Assembly (NCBI GenBank): GCA_036563615.1
Contig: DATCMB010000022.1
Span: forward strand, 541,001 to 605,000
DNA: 64,000 bases
Direction: 5' to 3'
From: Candidatus Binatia bacterium
Lineage (GTDB): Bacteria; Desulfobacterota; Binatia; UBA12015
Every line of letters begins with the position of its first letter. Position 1 is the stretch's first letter. Shown here piece after piece: positions 57,368-64,000 of the stretch. Below the pieces are notes generated by a model. It searched no databases. It was not told where the DNA came from and saw nothing but the letters and a program-made list of their open reading frames with translations. The position numbers and the translations under genes were made by a program.

Positions 57368-60300
57368 GTGCGCATCCGTCAGATCGAGCTGTTCGGCTTC
57401 AAATCGTTCCGCGACCACACGCGCCTGACGTTCAACCCCGGGCTGAACGGAATCGTGGGTCCGAACGGTTGCGGGAAGTCGAACGTCGCCGACGCGATCC
57501 GCTGGGCGCTGGGTGAGCAGAGCGTCAAGCACCTGCGCGCCAAGGACATGGAGGACGTGATCTTCGCGGGCAACGCGAAGAGCCCGGCGCTGAACCTCGC
57601 CGAGGTGGTGCTGACCTTCGAGCAGTCCGACGCGGGCTCGCTGCCGGTCGCGACCGAGAGCGAGGGACTGGCGTCGCACGTCGCCCGACTCTCCGAGTTC
57701 ACCGTCAAGCGTCAGATCTTCCGCTCCGGTGAGTCGCACTACTTCATCAACGACGCCCCGGCGCGTCTGCGTGACATCACCGAGCTCTTCCTCGGCAGCG
57801 GCGTCGGTCCGAAGGCCTACGCGATGATCGAGCAGGGTCGCGTGACGCAGATCGTCAACGCGAAGCCGGAGGAGCTGCGACTCTTCATCGAGGAGGCGGC
57901 GGGCACGACGCTGTTCCGCAGCCGCAAGCTCGCCTGCGAGCGCAAGCTCGAGCGCACGACGGAGAACCTCGCCCGCGTCAAGGACGTGATGCGCGAGATC
58001 GAGCGCCAGCTCGGCGCGCTGCGTCGGCAAGCGAAGCGCGCCGAGGAGTACAAGGCGCTCGAGAAGGAGCTGCGCGAAACCGAGCTCGCGCTCGCGGCGG
58101 AGCGCTTCGCGACCCTGGTGGCGGAGGTCGGCTCGCTGGAGGAGGCGCTGGCGATCGCCGCCGAAGCGGCGCGGACGAGCCAGGAGCGCGTCGACGTCGA
58201 GGAGCAGGCGCGCGCATCCGCGAGCATCGAGGAACGGCAAGCGAACGAGCGCATCGAGCGGGCGTTCGCGGCGCTCGGTGAGGCCAGCGAGGCCGTCGTG
58301 CGCACGTCCGAGCGGCAGAGCGCGCTTCAGGAGACGATCCGCACGATCGACCTCCGCCTCTCGCGCGGCGCGCAGGAGCTCGCCGGTCTCGGCGAGCAGG
58401 AGAGCGCGCTCGCCGGTCGCACCGCGGCGATGGAGGAGGAGCTCGCAAAGGCGCGCGAGAGCTCGCGCGCGGCCGAAGAGGCGCTGACGGTCGTCGAGCA
58501 CGAGGTCGAGGCGGTGCGGCCGCTGCACGAGCGCTGCGAGCAGGAATACGCCGCCGCGATGACCGCGCTCAGCGAGGAGCGCGGCCGCGCCGCTGCCGCG
58601 AGCGAGCGGCGAGCGGAGTGCGTCGCACGCCTTGCGAGCTCGAGCGACCAGCGCGACCGCCTGACGGAGCGCCTCGCGAGCCGTCGGCAGGACCGCGACG
58701 CCGCCGCCGCGCGGGTGTCGGAGGCCGTCGCGGCGCTCGATGCGGCGCGCGCCGCGCACGCGCGCTTGTCGGAAGACCAGATCCAGGCCACGGCGGCGCT
58801 GCGCTCCGGAGAGGAAGAGGTGCGCCGCCTTGAGGAGAATCACGCCGCGGTGCGCGAGGCGATGGTGCACGTGCGCGGTCGCCTCGACGGACTGCGCAGT
58901 CGTGAGCAGGCGTTCGACGGCTACGCGGAAGGCATCACGACCGTGATGAGCCTCGAGCCGCGTCCGCGCGGGCTCGTCGTCGACGCGCTCGACATCCCGA
59001 CCGAGCTCGAGCCCGCCGTCGCCGCGGTGCTCGGCGACCTGCTGCGCGGCGCGATCGTCGACACCACCGAGCACGGCGCGGCGCTCGCCTGCGGTCTGCG
59101 TGAGGCGGGCGAAGGCCGCGTGTCGCTCGTCCCGATGTCGCCGCGCACCTCGTCGAACGGGGCGCACGAGCTGCCGGCCGGAACGGCGTCGCTCGCGAGC
59201 CTGATCGGCGTCCGCGGCGGCCACGAGGACCTGCGCGGCGCGCTCTTCGGCGACGTCGGTCTCGCCGATGATCTCGAGGACGCGATCGAGGCGTGGCGCA
59301 CGCACGGTAATGGCTTCAGCTGGGTGACGCGCGCCGGCGACATCGTCGACAAGCGCGGCATCGTGACCGGCGGCAAGGCGCTGCGCGGCACCGAGCTGCT
59401 GGCGCGGCGTCGCGAGCTCGGCGAGCTGACGGCGCAGCTGGCCGAGGACGAGGTGCGGCTCGCCGCGATCGAGCTGCGGCTCAACGAGGCGCGCGAAGAG
59501 TGCGCGATGCTTGCGGAGCGTCTGCGCGAGCTCGACGCCCAGGCGCACTCGGCGACGCTCGCGCTGGTCGCCGCCGAGCACGCCGCCGAAGCGGCGCAGC
59601 GCGAGCACGCGGCCGCGCAGGCGCGCGTTGCCGAGGCGGAAGCGGACCTCGCGGCTGCCGAGGCCGCGACCGCGCAGGCGCGAGCCGCGCTCGACGAGGC
59701 CGACGCCGAGGCGCGGCAGCGCGAGCAGTCGGTGGCGGTCTGCGAGGCCGCGGTCGCGCAGGCGGAGGAGGCTCTCGAGACCCAGCGTCGCGTCCTGCAG
59801 AGCAGCACCGCGCGCCGCGACGCCGCTCGCGAAGAGGTCGTGCGCGCGCGGCAGACGCTCGCCAACGTCGAGAGCGAGCTGCGCCGCCTCACCCACGAGC
59901 AGTCGATGCTCGCGTCGCGCCGCCGCGCGCTCGAGGCCGAGAGCGCCGAGCTCACCGCGCAGCGCGAAGCGAACGAGGCCACCTACCAGCAGCTCGCGAC
60001 CGAGCTCGAGGCCGCACGCGAGACCCTCGCGCGCGGCGAGCGCGAGATGGAGGAGGCGCGCCGCGCGGCGAAGGAGATTCAGGAGCAGGCGCGTGCCGCG
60101 GAGGCCGCGCTGACCGCCGCGCGTCGCGAGCTCGAGGAAGCGCGCGAGCGCTGCCGCAACCTCGAGATCAAGCTCGCCGAGCGGCGCACGCAGCTCGAGA
60201 ACCTCGCGGCCAACACGCGCGAGAAGCACGAGGTTGAGGTCGAGACGCTGACCGTACCCGAGGGCTTCGACGCCGCCGCGGCCACGCAGCGCGTCGCCGA

Positions 60301-60952
60301 GCTCAAGGATCGCATCGCGCGTCTCGGCGAGGTGAACGTCACCGCGATCACCGACGCGCGCGAGCTCGAGGAGCGGCTCGGCTTCCTCGAGACGCAGCGC
60401 AGCGACCTCGAGCGCTCGATGGAGGACCTCAACCGAACGATCGCCGAGCTCAGCCGCACGACGCGGGCGCGCTTCCGCGACACGTTCGAGAAGGCGAACG
60501 AGAAGTTCCGCGAGATCTTCGTCGAGCTCTTCCGCGGCGGCAACGCGTGCCTGAAGCTCACCAACCCGAACAACCTGCTCGAGACCGGCGTCGAGATCGA
60601 AGCGCAGCCGCCGGGCAAGCGGGTCGGAAACGCGATGCTGTCCGGCGGCGAGCGCGCGCTCACGGCCGTCAGCTTGATCATGGCGTTGTTCAGCCTGCGG
60701 GCGACGCCGTTCTGTCTCCTCGACGAGGTGGACGCGCCGCTCGACGACGCGAACGTCAGCCGCTTCAACGCGCTGCTGCAGCGCATGAGCGAGCGCACCC
60801 AGTTCATCGTCATCACGCACAACCAGCGCACGATGGAGGCGTGTCACTCCCTCTACGGCGTGACCATGCCCGAGCCCGGCGTCTCGCAGGTGGTCTCGGT
60901 TTCGCTCTCCGGGCGCGAGACCTCTTCCGTGGGGCTCGCCGCGAGCGCGTGA
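57368..60952 (+). CDS. smc: Chromosome segregation protein SMC
   Basis: This 1194-residue protein has an N-terminal Walker A GPNGCGKSN (about residues 32-40), coiled coil, a hinge near residues 510-660, a second coiled coil and C-terminal ABC signature LSGGERALTA with Walker B FCLLDEVDAPLDD. It forms the bacterial condensin ring with ScpA/ScpB, which are not seen in this window. GTG 57368 follows GAGGAGG at good spacing. ftsY follows after 20 nt. Confidence 0.97.
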   Translation: MRIRQIELFGFKSFRDHTRLTFNPGLNGIVGPNGCGKSNVADAIRWALGEQSVKHLRAKDMEDVIFAGNAKSPALNLAEVVLTFEQSDAGSLPVATESEGLASHVARLSEFTVKRQIFRSGESHYFINDAPARLRDITELFLGSGVGPKAYAMIEQGRVTQIVNAKPEELRLFIEEAAGTTLFRSRKLACERKLERTTENLARVKDVMREIERQLGALRRQAKRAEEYKALEKELRETELALAAERFATLVAEVGSLEEALAIAAEAARTSQERVDVEEQARASASIEERQANERIERAFAALGEASEAVVRTSERQSALQETIRTIDLRLSRGAQELAGLGEQESALAGRTAAMEEELAKARESSRAAEEALTVVEHEVEAVRPLHERCEQEYAAAMTALSEERGRAAAASERRAECVARLASSSDQRDRLTERLASRRQDRDAAAARVSEAVAALDAARAAHARLSEDQIQATAALRSGEEEVRRLEENHAAVREAMVHVRGRLDGLRSREQAFDGYAEGITTVMSLEPRPRGLVVDALDIPTELEPAVAAVLGDLLRGAIVDTTEHGAALACGLREAGEGRVSLVPMSPRTSSNGAHELPAGTASLASLIGVRGGHEDLRGALFGDVGLADDLEDAIEAWRTHGNGFSWVTRAGDIVDKRGIVTGGKALRGTELLARRRELGELTAQLAEDEVRLAAIELRLNEAREECAMLAERLRELDAQAHSATLALVAAEHAAEAAQREHAAAQARVAEAEADLAAAEAATAQARAALDEADAEARQREQSVAVCEAAVAQAEEALETQRRVLQSSTARRDAAREEVVRARQTLANVESELRRLTHEQSMLASRRRALEAESAELTAQREANEATYQQLATELEAARETLARGEREMEEARRAAKEIQEQARAAEAALTAARRELEEARERCRNLEIKLAERRTQLENLAANTREKHEVEVETLTVPEGFDAAAATQRVAELKDRIARLGEVNVTAITDARELEERLGFLETQRSDLERSMEDLNRTIAELSRTTRARFRDTFEKANEKFREIFVELFRGGNACLKLTNPNNLLETGVEIEAQPPGKRVGNAMLSGGERALTAVSLIMALFSLRATPFCLLDEVDAPLDDANVSRFNALLQRMSERTQFIVITHNQRTMEACHSLYGVTMPEPGVSQVVSVSLSGRETSSVGLAASA

Positions 60953-60972
60953 CGATCGTACGACGGTCCTGA

Positions 60973-62079
60973 ATGGAGGCTCTGGACCCGACCTCGACGC
61001 TCGTCCTGTGGGGCGCGGCGTGGGCGGTTGCGATCGTCATCGCGCTGCTCGACCTGGCGCGCGGACGCGCGGCGGCGCCGCGCGCGGACGAAGCCGCTGG
61101 CGAAGTCGCGCGCGAAGCGGCGCCTGAAGCTCCCGCGCGCGAGGCGCGCCCCGCCGAGCCGCCGCGCGTCGAGTCCTACCGCGAGCGCTTGCGGCGCGGG
61201 CTCGCGAAGAGCCGCAGCGCGCTCGCGGGACGGCTCGGGAGCGCCCTGCGCGGCGGCGGCGCGGAAGACGAGACCCTCGAGCGGCTCGAGCAAATTTTGA
61301 TCGAAGGCGACGTCGGCGTTCGCGCGACGCAGAAGCTGATCGACGAGCTGCGTCGTCTGCCGGCGCGCGAGCGAGAGCCGGACCGCATGACCGCCGCGCT
61401 GCGCGCACAGATGCGCGCGCTGCTCGTCGATCCGCCGCCGGAGCCGAGCGAGCTTCCGAAGAAGCCCTGGGTGACGCTCGTCGTCGGCGTGAACGGCGTC
61501 GGCAAGACCACCACGATCGGCAAGCTCGCGGCACGCCATCGCGCCGCCGGGCGCTCGGTGCTGCTGGTCGCGGGCGACACCTTCCGGGCTGCGGCGATCG
61601 ATCAGCTCGCCGTCTGGGCGGAGCGCACCGGCGCGCAGCTCGTCCGCCAGACTCCCGGCTCGGACCCGTCGTCGGTCGTGTTCGACGGCATCAAGGCGGC
61701 GCTCGCGCGCGGCGTCGACGTGGTCCTCGTCGACACCGCCGGTCGGCTGCACACCAAGGTGAACCTCATGGAGGAGCTCAAGAAGGTGCGCCGCGTGATC
61801 GATCGCGTCTACAGCGGCGCGCCGCACGAGGTCCTCCTCGTGCTCGACGCGACGACCGGCCAGAACGCGGTGTCGCAGGCGCGAACGTTCAGCGAGGCGG
61901 TCGACGTGTCGGGTGTCATCCTGACCAAGCTCGACGGCTCGGCGAAGGGCGGGGTGGTGATCGCCATCAGCCACGAGCTCGGGCTGCCTGTGCGCTACGT
62001 CGGCGTCGGGGAGCGGGTCGACGACCTGCAGCCGTTCGATCCGGACGCGTATCTCGACGGGCTGCTCAGCGCGGAGTGA
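60973..62079 (+). CDS. ftsY: Signal recognition particle receptor FtsY with N-terminal membrane helix
   Basis: This 368-residue protein has a hydrophobic helix at about 9-29, an Ala/Arg/Glu-rich linker and the NG GTPase domain with GVNGVGKTT (P-loop), DTAGRL and [10 protein letters not shown]. It docks ribosome-SRP complexes at the inner membrane. The membrane helix replaces the acidic A domain of E. coli FtsY. It is probably in one operon with smc. Confidence 0.96.
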   Translation: MEALDPTSTLVLWGAAWAVAIVIALLDLARGRAAAPRADEAAGEVAREAAPEAPAREARPAEPPRVESYRERLRRGLAKSRSALAGRLGSALRGGGAEDETLERLEQILIEGDVGVRATQKLIDELRRLPAREREPDRMTAALRAQMRALLVDPPPEPSELPKKPWVTLVVGVNGVGKTTTIGKLAARHRAAGRSVLLVAGDTFRAAAIDQLAVWAERTGAQLVRQTPGSDPSSVVFDGIKAALARGVDVVLVDTAGRLHTKVNLMEELKKVRRVIDRVYSGAPHEVLLVLDATTGQNAVSQARTFSEAVDVSGVILTKLDGSAKGGVVIAISHELGLPVRYVGVGERVDDLQPFDPDAYLDGLLSAE

Positions 62080-62101
62080 CGACCGCGACGCCCGCCGCGT
62101 C

Positions 62102-62131
62102 TTGACACCGCGCGTGCCCACTTCCTAGGGT
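62102..62131 (+). promoter_or_regulatory. Sigma-70-type promoter before rny
   Basis: TTGACA, 18 nt, then TAGGGT. The -35 is perfect and the -10 partial. It is placed to transcribe rny with a leader of about 110 nt. A short hairpin GATCGC-AGT-GCGATC (62218-62232) lies just before the ribosome binding site. Confidence 0.5.
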
Positions 62132-62246
62132 CGCGCTGCCCCGGAGATGAGCGTGTCTAACGGTGCGCATAACGTGACACGGGCTTCGGTTCTGGAGGCG
62201 CCAACCGTGATGACTCGGATCGCAGTGCGATCTTGGAGAGATACAA

Positions 62247-63809
62247 GTGACCAACTGGCAAGCCGGATTGCTCGGCTTCGTGATAGCGGCCGTCGTGGCG
62301 CTGGCGATGTACTTGCTGCGCCGCAAAGAGGTCGCGGCGATAGTCCGGGAGGCCGAAGAGGCTCGCGACCGCATCCTCGCTGACGCCCGACGGGAGGCCG
62401 ATACCCTGCGCCGCGAGGCGCAGATTCAAGCAAAGGACGAGCTGCTTCGCTCGCGTGCGGAGTTCGAGAAGGAATCACGCGAGCAACGCGCGCAGCTGCA
62501 AGCGGCCGAGAAGCGACTCGCAAGTCAGACGCTCGAGATCGAGCGTCAAGCCGCGAAGCTCGAGACGCGCTCGAGCGAGCTCGAGCGACGCGATTCGAAC
62601 CTGCGGCAAAAGGAGAAGGAGGCCGAGGAGCTCCGGGCGACGCTGCAGTCCTCGATCGAGGAGGCACGGCGCGCGCTCGAGCGCGCGGCCGGCATGAACC
62701 GCGAGGAAGCGCGCAAGGCGCTCCTCGAGGAGATCACCGCCGAAACCCGGCACGAGGCGGCGAAGCGGATCCGGCAGATCGAGGAGGAGGCGATCGCCGA
62801 TGCCGAGCGCCGCGCGAAGAAGGTGGTCGCGGTGGCGATCGAACGCCTGGCGGGCGAGTTCGTCGCCGAGCGTACGATCTCGATCGTGCACCTGCCGACC
62901 GACGACATGAAGGGTCGTCTGATCGGCCGCGAGGGGCGAAACATCCGCGCCATCGAGGCGGCGACCGGCGTCGATCTGATCATCGACGACACGCCGGAGA
63001 CGGTGGTGATCTCGTGCCACAACCCGGTGCGTCGCGAGATCGCGCGCATGGCGGTCGAGAAGCTCGTCTCCGACGGGCGCATCCATCCCGGGCGCATCGA
63101 GGAGCTGGTCCGCAAGGCCGAGCAGGAGGTCGAGGAGAGCGTCCGCGAGGCGGGGCAGCGCGCGCTCTTCGAGGTCGGCGTGCACGGCGTGCACCCCGAG
63201 CTGATCAAGCTGCTCGGGATGCTCAAGTACCGCTACAGCTACGGGCAGAACGTGCTCGCGCACTCGGTCGAGGCCGCGTTCATCTGCGGCGTCATGGCGA
63301 GCGAGCTCGGCCTGAATCCCAAGCACGCGCGTCGTGCGGCGTTGCTGCACGACATCGGCAAGGCGCTGACCCACGAGGTCGAAGGCTCGCACGCGCTGAT
63401 CGGCGCGGACATCGCGCGCAAGTACGGCGAGTCGGCGAAGATCTGCAACGCGATCGCGGCGCACCACGAGGAGGTGCGTGCGGAAACGCTCCTCGCGCCG
63501 CTGGTCGACGCCGCCGACGCGCTGTCGGGCGCGCGGCCCGGGGCGCGACGCGAGGTGCTCGAGAGCTACGTCCGTCGACTCGACGACCTCGAGCGCATTT
63601 CGAACTCGTTCTACGGCGTCGAGCGGTCGTTCGCGGTGCAGGCCGGGCGCGAGATCCGCATCTTCGTCGAGCCGAGCCGGATCACGGACGACGAGGCGGT
63701 CGTGCTGGCGCGCGACGTCGCTCGCAAGATCGAGAACGAGATGACCTACCCGGGTCAGATCAAGGTCACGGTGATTCGCGAGACGCGTGCGAGCGAGCTC
63801 GCGCGCTAG
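62247..63809 (+). CDS. rny: Ribonuclease Y
   Basis: This 520-residue protein has an N-terminal membrane helix (about 6-24), a long coiled coil (to about 205), a KH domain (LIGREGRNIRAIEAATGVDL) and an HD domain (LLHDIGKAL, with HSVEAA). It is a membrane-anchored endonuclease that starts mRNA decay. GTG 62247 has GGAGA 7 nt upstream. It coexists with the RNase E/G gene 6 kb away. Confidence 0.97.
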   Translation: MTNWQAGLLGFVIAAVVALAMYLLRRKEVAAIVREAEEARDRILADARREADTLRREAQIQAKDELLRSRAEFEKESREQRAQLQAAEKRLASQTLEIERQAAKLETRSSELERRDSNLRQKEKEAEELRATLQSSIEEARRALERAAGMNREEARKALLEEITAETRHEAAKRIRQIEEEAIADAERRAKKVVAVAIERLAGEFVAERTISIVHLPTDDMKGRLIGREGRNIRAIEAATGVDLIIDDTPETVVISCHNPVRREIARMAVEKLVSDGRIHPGRIEELVRKAEQEVEESVREAGQRALFEVGVHGVHPELIKLLGMLKYRYSYGQNVLAHSVEAAFICGVMASELGLNPKHARRAALLHDIGKALTHEVEGSHALIGADIARKYGESAKICNAIAAHHEEVRAETLLAPLVDAADALSGARPGARREVLESYVRRLDDLERISNSFYGVERSFAVQAGREIRIFVEPSRITDDEAVVLARDVARKIENEMTYPGQIKVTVIRETRASELAR

Positions 63810-63876
63810 CGTAGGCGAGCGACACGAGCGACTCCCCGCTCGGGCGCATCGCGGCCCGAGCCGCTAGGATCGGGCC

Positions 63877-64000
63877 ATGCGACTCCTGTTCCTGGGCGAC
63901 GTGGTGGGGCGAGGTGCGCGCCAGGTGCTCCGCCGACGGCTCCGTGCGCTGCGTCGCGAGCGTGCGCTCGACTTCGTGATCGCCAACGGCGAGAACGCGG
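63877..64000 (+). CDS. ymdB: YmdB-type metallophosphoesterase (truncated by window)
   Basis: The first 41 residues are visible before the right edge. MRLLFLGDVVGRGA and the ending VIANGENA match the start of the TIGR00282/YmdB phosphoesterases, which often lie directly after rny. The Asp and Asn-Gly-Glu-Asn positions are those of the metal site. YmdB is a cyclic-nucleotide or 2',3'-phosphodiesterase in other bacteria. Confidence 0.85.
   Translation, partial: MRLLFLGDVVGRGARQVLRRRLRALRRERALDFVIANGENA

Noticed and set aside
56540..60847. Minus-strand open frame of 1435 codons opposite smc
   Set aside because: It is antisense to smc; the Leu/Arg/Ala-rich repeats mirror the coiled-coil codons of SMC, and no domain was recognised.

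Overview
The window is very GC-rich chromosomal DNA from a Gram-negative-type bacterium. The outer-membrane traits are apolipoprotein N-acyltransferase (Lnt) and a Wza-type lipoprotein. It also has RNase Y, an RNase E/G protein, a membrane-anchored FtsY, an F420-type LLM oxidoreductase and a KorAB ferredoxin oxidoreductase. This mix suggests a deltaproteobacterial, myxococcal or Binatota-like lineage. That placement is inference from gene content, not a phylogenetic result. I saw no tRNA, rRNA, CRISPR array or intact insertion sequence.

Region 1 (about 1-29.5 kb, almost all on the minus strand) is a large exopolysaccharide locus. A specialised NusG paralogue heads a tightly packed run of 18 genes (26780 down to 5519). 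They encode a Wza-like export lipoprotein, a CpsD-like P-loop protein that lacks the Walker A lysine, a Wzz-like co-polymerase, a deacetylase, a Wzy/WaaL-like membrane protein and glycosyltransferases. They also encode an exosortase-locus-type deacetylase, a formyltransferase, a radical SAM protein, a Gfo/Idh/MocA dehydrogenase, a nucleotide-sugar epimerase, an asparagine-synthase-type amidotransferase and an initiating sugar-phosphate transferase fused to a ligase/polymerase-like membrane domain. A second small operon (4133 to 1599) carries the Wzx-type flippase, a transposase-like HTH protein and a YdcF-type protein. One plus-strand gene between the two operons encodes a secreted beta-helix protein. 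Upstream of the main operon is an ExeA-like ATPase fused to LysM and SPOR-like domains. At the left edge is a secreted protein with a Thr-Pro tandem repeat, cut by the window. Several genes resemble those of exosortase A (XrtA/PEP-CTERM) loci, but no exosortase is present here. Three sites with GG-N10-GC spacing typical of sigma-54 promoters precede the ATPase gene, the nusG-like gene and the Thr-Pro protein gene.

Region 2 (29.5-45 kb) is mixed: lnt, a DUF309 protein, korBA, a VOC protein, a zinc alcohol dehydrogenase, an LLM oxidoreductase and argJ. A degenerate receiver protein and a soluble histidine kinase/NtrC-type regulator pair follow. Next is an ECF sigma, anti-sigma, DUF3106 and repeat-protein operon.

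Region 3 (45-64 kb) is mostly housekeeping: uvrB-uvrC-comEC, an acetyl-CoA hydrolase/GNAT fusion, a zinc-ribbon protein, a coiled-coil protein of unknown function, RNase E/G, an HNH nuclease, smc, ftsY, rny and the start of a YmdB-type phosphoesterase gene. The NtrC-type regulator (39474-40925) is a plausible, unproven link between the sigma-54-like sites and exopolysaccharide output.
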